From positions 23,273 to 87,272 of the forward strand of contig JADCHE010000013.1 of the NCBI GenBank assembly GCA_020248665.1: a stretch of 64,000 bases of DNA, read 5' to 3'. Positions 52,838 through 61,927 of the stretch are shown piece by piece. Under the pieces are notes generated by a model. That model was not told where the DNA came from. It saw nothing but the letters and a program-made list of their open reading frames with translations, and did no database searches. Positions within the stretch are counted from its first letter, which is position 1; the number at the start of each line of letters is the position of its first letter. A program made the position numbers and the translations under genes. This DNA is from Burkholderiales bacterium. Its GTDB lineage: Bacteria; Pseudomonadota; Gammaproteobacteria; Burkholderiales; Burkholderiaceae_E.

Positions 52838-53536
52838 ATGATCGAGCTCCGACCCGCCGCCGAACGCGGCCACGCCGACCACGGCTGGCTGGATTCCTGG
52901 CACAGCTTCTCGTTCGCCGACTACCACGACCCCGCGCACATGGGGTTCGGTGCGCTGCGCGTGATCAACGAGGACCGGATCGCCGCCGGCACCGGCTTCG
53001 GCACGCACGGCCACCGCGACATGGAGATCGTCAGCTACGTGCTCGACGGCGCGCTCGCGCACAAGGACAGCCTGGGCAACGGCTCGGTGATCCGGCCGGG
53101 CGACGTGCAGCGCATGAGCGCCGGCACCGGCGTGCTGCACTCCGAGTTCAACCACCAGAAGGACGCGCCGACGCACTTCCTGCAGATCTGGGTCCAGCCC
53201 GACCGGCGCGGGCTCGCGCCTGGCTACGAGGAGCGCCACTTCTCCGAGGCCGACAAGCGCGGGCGGCTGCGGCTGATCGCCTCGCCCGACGGCGCCGACG
53301 GCTCGTTGACCCTTCACCAGTCGGCGCGGCTGTATGCCGGCCTGCTCGACGGCGACGAACGGGCGCGGCTCGTGCTCGATCCGGGGCGGCGCGCGTACGT
53401 CCACGTCGTGCGCGGCGCGGTGTCGGTCAACGGCCGGCGCCTCGCGGCCGGCGACGCCGCTAAGCTCGTCGACGAGCCGGCCGTCGAGCTTGACGCGGGC
53501 GAGGGCGCCGAGGTGCTGGTCTTCGACCTCGCCTGA
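52838..53536 (+). CDS. Pirin family protein (YhaK/YhhW-type)
   Basis: The 232-residue two-cupin protein has metal ligands H57, H59, H101 and E103 in [11 protein letters not shown] and L-H-S-E-F-N, the pirin signature. Related enzymes such as quercetin 2,3-dioxygenases and YhhW act on flavonoids, while others are redox-sensitive regulators; the natural substrate here is unknown. AGGAG precedes the ATG by 6 bases. It leads a group with the wrbA-like and flavodoxin-fold genes, a common response unit to quinones and electrophiles under the divergent LysR regulator. Confidence 0.93.
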   Translation: MIELRPAAERGHADHGWLDSWHSFSFADYHDPAHMGFGALRVINEDRIAAGTGFGTHGHRDMEIVSYVLDGALAHKDSLGNGSVIRPGDVQRMSAGTGVLHSEFNHQKDAPTHFLQIWVQPDRRGLAPGYEERHFSEADKRGRLRLIASPDGADGSLTLHQSARLYAGLLDGDERARLVLDPGRRAYVHVVRGAVSVNGRRLAAGDAAKLVDEPAVELDAGEGAEVLVFDLA

Positions 53537-53588
53537 CTCGCCCCCCCGGCTTCATCCCCCATCGAGAACCGCAACGCACGGAGAACAC

Positions 53589-53951
53589 ATGACCAAGGTC
53601 CTGGTGCTGCACCACTCGTCCTACGGACACATCGAGACGATGGCGCAGGCCGTCGCCGAAGGCGCGCGCGCGGGCGGCGCCGAGGTGACGATCAAGCGCG
53701 TCCCCGAGCTCGTGCCCGAGGACATCGCGCGGAAGTCGGGCATCAAGCTCGACCACGCCGCGCCGATCGCCACCGTCGACGAACTGCCCTCGTGCGACGC
53801 GATCGTCTTCGGCACGCCGACCCGCTTCGGCAACATGACGGCGCAGATGCACGACGTCCTCGACCAGACCGACGGCCTGTGGGCGAAGGGCGAGCGCTGC
53901 CAGGGCCGGGACGTCGCGCAGATCGCGGCGAAGCTCGCGCGTCCGGCCTGA
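53589..53951 (+). pseudogene. wrbA: WrbA-like NAD(P)H:quinone oxidoreductase with large internal deletion
   Basis: The product is 120 residues where WrbA has about 200. The N-terminal FMN-binding part is intact: [16 protein letters not shown], then [10 protein letters not shown] and [10 protein letters not shown]. At that point it jumps directly to the last helix ([12 protein letters not shown]). The missing 75-80 residues include the S-T-G-T-Q-H-G-G loop that closes on FMN and NADH, so activity is doubtful. The join keeps the frame, which suggests a deletion rather than decay. A complete related flavoprotein gene follows 11 bp later and could do the job. Confidence 0.8.
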
Positions 53952-53962
53952 GGGGGGTGCGC

Positions 53963-54523
53963 ATGAACCGGATCGTCGTCGCGTTCCACTCCGGCTACGG
54001 CCACACCAGGCGGGTCGCCGAGGCGCTGCGCGAGGGCGCGGCCTCGGTGCCCGGCGCCGAGGCGTCGCTGCTCGACGTCACCGCCGTCGGCGACGCCCAG
54101 TGGGCCGAGCTCGCCGCTGCCGACGCGATCGTCTTCGGCGCACCGACCTACATGGGCGGCCCGTCGGGCGACTTCAAGAAGTTCGCCGACGCCTCGGCCA
54201 AGGTGTGGTTCAGCCAGGGCTGGAAGGACAAGCTCGCCGGCGGCTTCACCTGCTCGCTCAACATGAGCGGCGACAAGTACTCGACGCTGATGTACTTCGT
54301 CACGCTCGCGATGCAGCACGGCATGGTCTGGGTCGGCACCGGCATGATGCCGCCGCGCCAGCCGGGCCACCCCGAGGAGCTCAACCGGCTCGGCTCGTCG
54401 ATCGGCGCGATGGCGCAGGCGGACAACGTGCCGCCCGAGCAGTCGCCGCCGAAAGGCGATCTCGACACGGCGCGCGCCTACGGCAAGCGGATCGCCGAGC
54501 ACGCGCGTCGGCCGAAGCGCTAG
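53963..54523 (+). CDS. Flavodoxin-fold NAD(P)H:quinone oxidoreductase-like protein
   Basis: The 186-residue protein has a complete flavodoxin-like fold. The FMN phosphate loop is F-H-S-G-Y-G-H-T-R, the second loop is F-G-A-P-T-Y-M-G-G-P-S, and F-T-C-S-L-N-M-S-G-D is at the third. It ends with T-A-R-A-Y-G-K-R-I-A-E-H. It is likely a two-electron quinone or flavin reductase, or an FMN-binding regulator. It directly follows the shortened wrbA-like gene and shares its operon with pirin, supporting a role in detoxifying quinones. Confidence 0.88.
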   Translation: MNRIVVAFHSGYGHTRRVAEALREGAASVPGAEASLLDVTAVGDAQWAELAAADAIVFGAPTYMGGPSGDFKKFADASAKVWFSQGWKDKLAGGFTCSLNMSGDKYSTLMYFVTLAMQHGMVWVGTGMMPPRQPGHPEELNRLGSSIGAMAQADNVPPEQSPPKGDLDTARAYGKRIAEHARRPKR

Positions 54524-54710
54524 ACGCTGCGTCGCTCGGGGCCCGGTCTTCCCGTTCGGTCCGGTCGGCCGGAGCCCGAGCGCCCCCCGGGTTCACGCCT
54601 GCGGGGCACGTGCTCATCGATCGAGATCACTTCCGGGGAGGCCGCGGCCGCGGTACCATGCTGCAACGCACCAAGACGATCCTCCACCTCGCCGATCCTC
54701 CGCCTGCCCG

Positions 54711-55487
54711 ATGTCCGCCTTCAACACCGAGACGGTGCTCGACGTGCACCACTGGAACGACACGCTGTTCAGCTTCAGGACGACGCGGGACCCGTCGCTG
54801 CGCTTTCGCAACGGGCACTTCGTGATGCTCGGGCTGCAGGTCGGGGGCAAGCCGCTGATGCGGGCCTACAGCGTGGCGAGCGCGAACCACGAGGAGAACC
54901 TCGAGTTCCTGAGCATCAAGGTGCCGGACGGCCCGCTGACCTCGCGGCTGCAGCACCTCAAGCCGGGCGACCAGGTGCTGGTGAGCCGCAAGCCGGCCGG
55001 CACGCTGGTGATCGACGACCTGCGGCCCGGCAAGCGGCTCTATCTGTTCGGCACCGGCACCGGCCTCGCGCCGTTCCTGTCGATCGTGAAGGACCCGGAG
55101 ACGTACGAGCGCTTCGAGCGGGTGGTGCTGGTGCACGGGGTGCGGGAGGTGAGCGAGCTGGCGTACTCGGATTACCTGCAGCGCGAGTTGCCGGGCAACG
55201 AGTTCTTCGGCGAGCGGGTGCAGCAGCGGCTGGTGTACTACCCGACGGTGACGCGCGAGCCGTTCCGCAACCGAGGGCGGATCACGGAGCTGATCGAGCG
55301 CGACACGCTGACGACGGACATCGGGCTGCCGGCGCTGTCGCCCGCCGAGGACCGCGCGATGATCTGCGGCAGCCCGGCGATGCTGGCGGACACGCGAGCG
55401 CTGCTGGACGCGCGGGGCTTCGCGATCTCCCCCTCGCAGGGCGTGCCCGGCGACTACGTGATCGAGCGGGCGTTCGTCGAGAAGTGA
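54711..55487 (+). CDS. fpr: Ferredoxin-NADP+ reductase
   Basis: The 258-residue protein is a plant-type-fold bacterial FNR. The FAD-binding R-A-Y-S-V-A-S is near residue 48, V-S-R-K-P-A-G-T-L lies before the NADP domain, G-T-G-T-G-L-A-P-F-L-S-I binds the pyrophosphate, and M-I-C-G-S-P-A-M-L is near 220. The C-terminus ends in Y-V-I-E-R-A-F-V-E-K, the long form of the subclass I bacterial enzymes (Fpr). It passes electrons between NADPH and ferredoxin or flavodoxin and supports oxidative stress defence. No clear ribosome-binding site precedes the ATG, and the 187-bp upstream gap probably holds its promoter. Confidence 0.95.
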   Translation: MSAFNTETVLDVHHWNDTLFSFRTTRDPSLRFRNGHFVMLGLQVGGKPLMRAYSVASANHEENLEFLSIKVPDGPLTSRLQHLKPGDQVLVSRKPAGTLVIDDLRPGKRLYLFGTGTGLAPFLSIVKDPETYERFERVVLVHGVREVSELAYSDYLQRELPGNEFFGERVQQRLVYYPTVTREPFRNRGRITELIERDTLTTDIGLPALSPAEDRAMICGSPAMLADTRALLDARGFAISPSQGVPGDYVIERAFVEK

Positions 55488-55488
55488 G

Positions 55489-56466
55489 CTAGCGCCGTTC
55501 GCGCAGCCCCACCGCCTCGTTCAGCACGAGCGCCGCGATCACCAGCACGCCGCCCTGCAGCGTGCTCGCGCTCGGGGACTCGCCGACGCCGAGCCACACC
55601 CACAGCGGCCCGAGCACCACCTCGAGCAGCCCGAGCAGCCCGATCTCGTGCGGCGCGAGGTGGCGTGTCGCGCCCACCATCAGCATGCACGGCAGCCCGA
55701 GCTGGAACACGCCAAGAGCCGCGAGGATCGCGAGATCGCCCGCGCTCGCCGACAGCGGCCACGCGAAAGGCAGTGTCACCGCGATCGCGATCAGCGCGCC
55801 GAGCAGCACCGACGGCACCAGGTCGACGCTCGCGTGCGCGCGCTTGAGCACGACGATGTTCAGCGCCGCCGCGACCGGTACCGCGAACGCGATCGCCATG
55901 CCGGTCACCCCGCCGGTCGACAGGCCCTCGCGGACCATCCAGACGATGCCGGCCGCCGCGATCCCGATCGCGACCCAGGTGCGCGGCGGCACCGGCTCGC
56001 GCAGCACCACCCAGCCGAGCACGGCCGCGAGCAGCGGCGCCGCGGCCATCACCAGGAGCACGTTGGCGACCGACGCGTAGGACAGCGCGATCATGAACGC
56101 GACGAACATCGTCGCCCACATCGCGCCGCTCGCCCACGCGGCGAGGCCGCCTGCGGCGATCTTGCCGATCCACTCTCCGCGGTGGCGCACGACCAGCACC
56201 GCGGCGACGAAGGCCGCGCAGAACAGGCAGCGCCAGAACGCGATCTCGAAGCCCTCGGCGTGCTCGAGGAAGCGGGTGCCGACGCCGGCGGTGCTCCACA
56301 GCACGGTGCACAGCAGCAGGATCGCGAGCGCTCGCCGGTGCGCGCGCCGTGGATCGGCGGGCGGTGCCGCCCGGTCCGTGACGACCGTCGGTCCGCGCGC
56401 GGCGCTCAAGGCGCGTTCCGGCGGCGCGGCAGGGCCGCGCCGCCGTCTCGCGACGCGGTGACGCAA
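55489..56466 (-). CDS. EamA/DMT-family transporter
   Basis: The product is up to 325 residues with about ten membrane helices in two EamA repeats. The first has V-L-W-S-T-A-G-V-G-T-R and F-W-R-C-L-F; the second has V-L-L-G-A-L-I-A and V-L-G-P-L-W-V-W-L-G-V-G-E. Members export metabolites or amino acids. The frame reaches only TTG starts (56466 and 56409) with poor ribosome-binding sites; the first membrane helix begins near residue 47, so the true start may be the later one. It is convergent with fpr (1-bp gap) and divergent from dnaE. Confidence 0.82.
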   Translation of the reverse strand: MRHRVARRRRGPAAPPERALSAARGPTVVTDRAAPPADPRRAHRRALAILLLCTVLWSTAGVGTRFLEHAEGFEIAFWRCLFCAAFVAAVLVVRHRGEWIGKIAAGGLAAWASGAMWATMFVAFMIALSYASVANVLLVMAAAPLLAAVLGWVVLREPVPPRTWVAIGIAAAGIVWMVREGLSTGGVTGMAIAFAVPVAAALNIVVLKRAHASVDLVPSVLLGALIAIAVTLPFAWPLSASAGDLAILAALGVFQLGLPCMLMVGATRHLAPHEIGLLGLLEVVLGPLWVWLGVGESPSASTLQGGVLVIAALVLNEAVGLRERR

Positions 56467-56547
56467 GGGTTCTGGGCGCTCATCGGTGCCGGATTATACG
56501 GGCCGCCCGGTGCCCGCCGCCGAGGGGTCGTGCCGGGATCGGGGCGG

Positions 56548-56553
56548 TAGAAT
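56548..56553 (+). promoter_or_regulatory. -10-like TAGAAT six bases before the dnaE start
   Basis: TAGAAT ends only 6 bases before the dnaE ATG, and no Shine-Dalgarno sequence is present. If transcription starts the usual 6-8 bases after the box, the message begins at or within a base or two of the start codon. The aminotransferase at 28326 has the same box in the same context. Confidence 0.45.
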
Positions 56554-56559
56554 GCGGCC

Positions 56560-59500
56560 ATGCCGGCGCCCCGCTTCGTCCACCTTCGCGTCCACTCCGA
56601 GTACTCGGTCAGCGACTCGATCGTGCGGATCGACGCGCTGGTCGACGCGGCCCGCGCGGACGGGCAGGGCGCGCTCTCGCTGACCGACGCGGCGAACACC
56701 TTCGGCTGGGTCAAGTTCTACCGCGCCGCGCGCGGCAAGGGCATCAAACCGATCCTCGGTGTCGATGCGTGGATCACGAACGACGCCGACCGAGACCGGC
56801 CGTACCGCGCGCTGCTGCTGGTGCGTGACCGCTCCGGCTACCTGAACCTGTGCGGGCTGCTGTCGCGCGCCTGGCTCGAGAACGAGTGGCGGGGTCGCGG
56901 AGAGATGCGCCGCGAGTGGTTCGCGTCGCTGCCGCACGGACCCGACGGCCACCACGGCCTGATCGCGCTGTCGGGCGCGCACTGCGGCGACGTCGGCACG
57001 ATGCTGCTCGCCGGCAGCGTCGAGTCGGCCGAGGCCTGCGCGCGCGAGTGGGCGCGGCTCTTCCCTGACGCCTACTACGTCGAGCTGCAGCGCAGTGGCC
57101 ACGCCGAGGCCGAGCCCCACGTGCGTGCCGCGGCGACGCTCGCCGCGCGGCTCGACCTGCCGGTCGTCGCGACCCACCCGGTGCAGTTCCTGCGCCGCGA
57201 CGAGTACCGCGCGCACGAGGCGCGCGTGTGCATCGCCGACGGAGAGATCCTCGCCAACCCGCGCCGCGTGCGCCGCTTCACCGAGGCGCAGTGGTTCAGG
57301 GGCCAGGCCGACATGGCGGAGCTCTTCGCCGACCTGCCCGAGGCGCTCGAGAACTCGGTCGAGATCGCGCGGCGCTGCAGCCTCACGATGGAACTCGGCA
57401 AGTCTCGGCTGCCCGACTTCCCGACGCCCGACGGCCTGTCGATCGAGGACTACCTGCGACGGCTCGCGGCCGAGGGGCTCGAGACCCGCCTCGCGAAGCT
57501 GTTCCCCGACGCGGCGAAGCGCGAGGCCGAGCGCCCGCGATACGAGGATCGGCTCAAGACCGAGTGCGAGACCATCATCCAGATGGGCTTTCCCGGCTAC
57601 TTCCTCATCGTGGCCGATTTCATCAACTGGGCGAAGGCCCATGGCGTGCCGGTCGGGCCGGGTCGCGGCTCGGGTGCGGGCTCGCTGGTCGCCTTCGCGC
57701 TCGGCATCACCGACCTCGACCCGCTGCCCTACGCGCTGCTCTTCGAGCGATTCCTGAACCCGGAGCGGGTGTCGATGCCCGACTTCGACATCGACTTCTG
57801 CCAGGACAACCGCTGGAAGGTCATCGAGTACGTGCGCGACAAGTACGGCGCGCAAGCGGTCTCGCAGATCGCGACCTTCGGCACGATGGCCTCCAAGGCG
57901 GTCATCCGCGACGCCGGCCGCGTGCTCGACATGCCGTACACCTTCTGCGACCAGCTCTCGAAGCTGATCCCGATCGTGCAGGCCAAGCCGGTCTCGCTCG
58001 CGAAGGCGCGCGAGGTCGAGCCGCAGTTCGCCGAGCGCGAGCGCAAGGAGGAGGAGGTCCGCGAGTTGCTCGCGGTCGCCGAGCCGCTCGAGGACCTGAC
58101 CCGCAACGTCGGCATGCACGCCGGCGGCGTGCTGATCGCGCCGGGCAGGCTCACCGACTTCTGCCCGCTCTACAAGGCGCCGGGCACCGACTCGGTCGTC
58201 GCGCAGTACGACAAGGACGACGTCGAGGCGGTGGGCCTGGTGAAGTTCGACTTCCTGGGGCTGCGCAACCTCACGATCATCCAGCTCGCGGTCGACTACA
58301 TCAACCGCAACCACCCCGAGCGCGCGCTCGACCTCGCGACGCTGAGCTTCGATGACCCCAAGGCCTACCAGGTCCTGAAGGACGCCAACACCACGGCGAT
58401 CTTCCAGGTGGAGGGCGACGGGATGAAGAAGCTGCTGAAGAAGCTCGCGCCCGATCGCTTCGAGGACATCATCGCGGTGCTCGCGCTCTACCGCCCCGGG
58501 CCGCTCGGCTCGGGGATGGTCGACGACTTCATCCTGAGGAAGAAGGGCCAGCAGAAGATCGACTACTTCCACCCGGACCTGCAGCAGTGCCTGGAGCCGA
58601 CCTACGGGGTCATCGTCTACCAGGAGCAGGTCATGCAGATCGCGCAGATCATCGCCGGCTACACGCTCGGCGGCGCGGACCTGCTGCGCCGGGCGATGGG
58701 CAAGAAGAAGGCCGAGGAGATGGCGCAGCAGCGCGCGATCTTCAACGAGGGTGCGAAGAAGAAGGGCCACGACCCGGGCCTCGCGACGCAGCTGTTCGAC
58801 CTGATGGAGAAGTTCGCGGAGTACGGCTTCAACAAGTCGCACACCGCCGCCTACGCGGTCGTCACCTACCACACCGCGTGGCTGAAGGCGCACTACCCGG
58901 CGGAGTTCATGGCAGCGACCCTGTCGTCCGACATGGACGACACCGACAAGGTCCAGGTCTTCGTCAAGGACGCCCAGGACAACAAGGTCGCGGTGCTCGG
59001 GCCGGACATCAACCGTTCGGTCTACCGCTTCGACCCGATCGACGCGCGCACGATCCGCTACGGCCTGGGCGGCATCAAGGGCACCGGCGAGGGCGCGGTG
59101 CAGGAGATCCTGCGCGCGCGCGAGGCGCGGCCGTTCACGGACCTGTTCGACTTCTGCGCGCGCGTCGACCGGCGCGTCGTCAACCGCCGCACGATCGAGG
59201 CGCTGGTCCGCGCGGGCGCGTTCGACGCGTTCGAAGCCGACCGTGCGAAGCTGCTCGCCAACGTCGGGCAGGCGATGGAGGCCGCCGACCAGGCCGAGGC
59301 GAATGCGAACCAGTCGAGCCTCTTCGGCGGCGACGACGGCGCGGGCGCGATCGAGCCGCAGTGGCTCGCCGCGCCACCCTGGGACGAGCGGCGCCGACTG
59401 CAGGAGGAGAAGCTCGCGCTCGGCTTCTACCTGAGCGGCCACCTGTTCAAGGGGCACGAGGCCGAGGTTCGCCGCTTCGTGAAGACGAAGCTCGCCGAGC

Positions 59501-60117
59501 TGCCGCGGATCGCCGAGGGCGCGTTCGGCGCCGTCCCGGTCACGGTCGCCGGCATCGTCACCTCGCTGCAGGTCGGCATGACCCGGCGCGGCAAGATGGT
59601 GCGCCTCGGGCTCGACGACGCGAGCGCCGGCGTCGAGATCGCGATCTTCAGCGAGCTCTACGACTCGGCGCGCTCGCTGCTGAAGGAGGACGAGCTGCTC
59701 GTCGTCCACGGCAAGGTCGCGAAGGACGACTACAGCGGCGGCTGGCGCATCAGCGCCGAGCGCGTGCTCGACCTGACGCGCGCCCGACAGGAGCACGCGC
59801 GCGCGCTGCTGTTGCGGATGAACGGCGGCTCGGACGGCGCGCGGCTGCGTGCGCTGCTCGAGCCGTATCGCGCGCGGGCCGCGGCCGATGTGTCGAACGT
59901 CGGCGCGCCGGACCGGTGGTCCGTCGCCTCGGCCGAGGACGACGACGACACGCTGATCGCGCCGCGCGGCTGCCCGATCGAGATCCACTACCATAACGGC
60001 TTGGCGCGCTGCGCGGTGCGGCTGGGCGACGCCTGGCGCGTGCGGCCCGAGGAGGCGCTGCTCGCGCAGCTGCGCGACTGGCTGTCGCCCGACGGCGTCG
60101 AACTGCGCTATGGCTGA
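56560..60117 (+). CDS. dnaE: DNA polymerase III alpha subunit
   Basis: The product is 1185 residues, normal for DnaE1. The PHP domain begins at once (F-V-H-L-R-V-H-S-E-Y-S-V). The palm holds catalytic aspartates D408, D410 and D412 in M-P-D-F-D-I-D-F, with D564 in K-F-D-F-L-G-L. G-R-G-S-G-A-G-S lies just before, and the helix-hairpin-helix and OB-fold regions make up the last third. It is the replicative polymerase catalytic subunit. The gene overlaps msbA by 8 bp, an order found in other Burkholderiales as I recall. The start is supported by the conserved N-terminus, not by a ribosome-binding site. Confidence 0.97.
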   Translation: MPAPRFVHLRVHSEYSVSDSIVRIDALVDAARADGQGALSLTDAANTFGWVKFYRAARGKGIKPILGVDAWITNDADRDRPYRALLLVRDRSGYLNLCGLLSRAWLENEWRGRGEMRREWFASLPHGPDGHHGLIALSGAHCGDVGTMLLAGSVESAEACAREWARLFPDAYYVELQRSGHAEAEPHVRAAATLAARLDLPVVATHPVQFLRRDEYRAHEARVCIADGEILANPRRVRRFTEAQWFRGQADMAELFADLPEALENSVEIARRCSLTMELGKSRLPDFPTPDGLSIEDYLRRLAAEGLETRLAKLFPDAAKREAERPRYEDRLKTECETIIQMGFPGYFLIVADFINWAKAHGVPVGPGRGSGAGSLVAFALGITDLDPLPYALLFERFLNPERVSMPDFDIDFCQDNRWKVIEYVRDKYGAQAVSQIATFGTMASKAVIRDAGRVLDMPYTFCDQLSKLIPIVQAKPVSLAKAREVEPQFAERERKEEEVRELLAVAEPLEDLTRNVGMHAGGVLIAPGRLTDFCPLYKAPGTDSVVAQYDKDDVEAVGLVKFDFLGLRNLTIIQLAVDYINRNHPERALDLATLSFDDPKAYQVLKDANTTAIFQVEGDGMKKLLKKLAPDRFEDIIAVLALYRPGPLGSGMVDDFILRKKGQQKIDYFHPDLQQCLEPTYGVIVYQEQVMQIAQIIAGYTLGGADLLRRAMGKKKAEEMAQQRAIFNEGAKKKGHDPGLATQLFDLMEKFAEYGFNKSHTAAYAVVTYHTAWLKAHYPAEFMAATLSSDMDDTDKVQVFVKDAQDNKVAVLGPDINRSVYRFDPIDARTIRYGLGGIKGTGEGAVQEILRAREARPFTDLFDFCARVDRRVVNRRTIEALVRAGAFDAFEADRAKLLANVGQAMEAADQAEANANQSSLFGGDDGAGAIEPQWLAAPPWDERRRLQEEKLALGFYLSGHLFKGHEAEVRRFVKTKLAELPRIAEGAFGAVPVTVAGIVTSLQVGMTRRGKMVRLGLDDASAGVEIAIFSELYDSARSLLKEDELLVVHGKVAKDDYSGGWRISAERVLDLTRARQEHARALLLRMNGGSDGARLRALLEPYRARAAADVSNVGAPDRWSVASAEDDDDTLIAPRGCPIEIHYHNGLARCAVRLGDAWRVRPEEALLAQLRDWLSPDGVELRYG

Positions 60118-61888
60118 CGACGCGGCGGGCGGCCCCGAAACGCGCGGCCGCGACCGCGAGCTGCTGCGCCGGCTGTACGGCTACGTGCGGCCTCATTGGA
60201 AGGTGCTCGCGCTGGGCGTCGTCGGCATGATCGCGACCGCCGCGACCGAGCCCGCGCTGCCCGCGCTCTTCAAGGTGCTGCTCGACGACGGCTTCGGCGC
60301 CAAGGGCGCCGACTGGCTGCTGTGGGCGCTGCCGCTGGCGGTGATCCTGCTGTTCGTCGTGCGCGGCGTGGCGACCTTCGCGATGAACTACGCGATGACC
60401 TGGATCAGCCAGCGCGTGCTGAGCGACCTGCGCCGCGACATGTTCGCGCGGCTCGCCGCGATGCCGGCGAGCTTCTTCGCGCGCGAGTCCGGCGGGCAGC
60501 TGATCGCCAAGCTCGTCAACGACGTCAACAACGTGACGCAGACGCTCGCCGCGGTGACGGTCGTCATCGTGCGCGACAGCGCGGTGATCGTCGGCCTGCT
60601 CGCGTGGCTCTTCTGGCTCAACTGGCGGCTGACGCTGATCGCGGCGGTGCTGATCCCGATCGTCGCGGTGATGGTGCGCGCGTTCTCCAAGCGGATGCGC
60701 CGGCTGTCGGCCGAGCAGATGCGCTACGTCGGGGAGATGACCGGCGTCGTCGAGGAGGCGATCCGCTGCAACCCGGTCGTCAAGGTCTACGGCGGTCAGG
60801 ACTACGAGAAGGCGCGCTTCCACGCGGCCAACGAGCGGCTGCGCAACTTCGCGCGGCGCATGACCGTCGCGACCGCGACGATCGTGCCCATGACGCAGCT
60901 CGCCGCGGCGGTCGCGGTCGCGATCGTGGTCGCGATCGCGCTGGTGCAGTCGCGCGCCGACCAGACGAGCGTCGGCGGCTTCGTGTCGTTCCTCACCGCG
61001 ATGCTGATGCTGCTCGCGCCGCTCAAGCACCTGGCCAACGTCAACGGCGACCTGCAGCGCGCGCTCGCCGCGGCCGAGGTGGTGTTCCGCTTCGTCGACG
61101 AGCCGGTCGAGCCCGACGTCGGCACGCGCGTCATCGAGCGTGCCCGCGGCGAGATCGCCTTCGAGCGCGTGGGGTTCCGCTACGAGGGCGCCGAGCGGTC
61201 GGCGCTCGCCGGCATCGACCTGCGCATCGCGCCGGGCGAGACGGTCGCGCTGGTCGGGCCGTCGGGCGGCGGCAAGACCTCGCTCGCGAACCTGATCCCG
61301 CGCTTCCACTCGGCGACCGAGGGCCGGGTGCTCCTCGACGGCATCCCGATCGAGACGCTGACGCTCGCGAGCCTGCGCGCGCAGGTCGCGTGGGTCAGTC
61401 AGCAGGTGATGCTGTTCAACGACTCGATCGCGGCCAACGTCGCCTACGGCGCGCGCCGCGACGCGCCGCGCGAGCGCATCGAGGCGGCGCTGCGCGCGGC
61501 GCACCTGCACGAGTTCGTCACCTCGCTGCCCGAGGGCCTGGAGACGGTGATCGGCGACAACGGCATCCGGCTGTCCGGCGGGCAGCGCCAGCGGCTGTCG
61601 ATCGCGCGCGCGATCCTCAAGGACGCGCCGGTGCTGATCCTCGACGAGGCGACCTCGGCGCTCGACAACGAGTCGGAACGCTTCGTGCAGGCCGCGCTCG
61701 AGACGCTGATGCGCGACCGCACGACGCTGGTCATCGCGCACCGGCTCTCCACGATCGTCAATGCGGACAGAATCCTGGTCATGGCCGACGGGCGCATCGT
61801 CGAGAGCGGATCGCATGCCGAGCTGCTCGAGCGCGACGGGCTGTATGCCCGGCTCTACAGCGCGGGCGAGGCCTCGTTCCAGTCCTGA
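60110..61888 (+). CDS. msbA: Lipid A/lipid flippase ABC transporter MsbA
   Basis: The 592-residue half-transporter has six membrane helices (about 25-310) and a C-terminal ATPase. K389 lies in the Walker A motif G-P-S-G-G-G-K-T-S, followed by [20 protein letters not shown] and the H-loop A-H-R-L-S-T. The D-T-E/N-D-S-I-A-x-N-V-A-Y-G pattern after the Q-loop is MsbA-like. It flips lipid A core across the inner membrane. Its ATG lies 8 bases inside dnaE, so it is at least partly co-transcribed with it. A general multidrug exporter is the main alternative. Confidence 0.9.
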   Translation: MADDAAGGPETRGRDRELLRRLYGYVRPHWKVLALGVVGMIATAATEPALPALFKVLLDDGFGAKGADWLLWALPLAVILLFVVRGVATFAMNYAMTWISQRVLSDLRRDMFARLAAMPASFFARESGGQLIAKLVNDVNNVTQTLAAVTVVIVRDSAVIVGLLAWLFWLNWRLTLIAAVLIPIVAVMVRAFSKRMRRLSAEQMRYVGEMTGVVEEAIRCNPVVKVYGGQDYEKARFHAANERLRNFARRMTVATATIVPMTQLAAAVAVAIVVAIALVQSRADQTSVGGFVSFLTAMLMLLAPLKHLANVNGDLQRALAAAEVVFRFVDEPVEPDVGTRVIERARGEIAFERVGFRYEGAERSALAGIDLRIAPGETVALVGPSGGGKTSLANLIPRFHSATEGRVLLDGIPIETLTLASLRAQVAWVSQQVMLFNDSIAANVAYGARRDAPRERIEAALRAAHLHEFVTSLPEGLETVIGDNGIRLSGGQRQRLSIARAILKDAPVLILDEATSALDNESERFVQAALETLMRDRTTLVIAHRLSTIVNADRILVMADGRIVESGSHAELLERDGLYARLYSAGEASFQS

Positions 61889-61927
61889 CCCGCGGGCCGC
61901 GGGCCGCCCGCAGGGCGGTCGATCCGC

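Noticed and set aside
56494..59994. 1166-codon minus-strand frame over dnaE
   Set aside because: It is fully antisense to dnaE, which has all catalytic motifs; the composition is that of a mirror frame.
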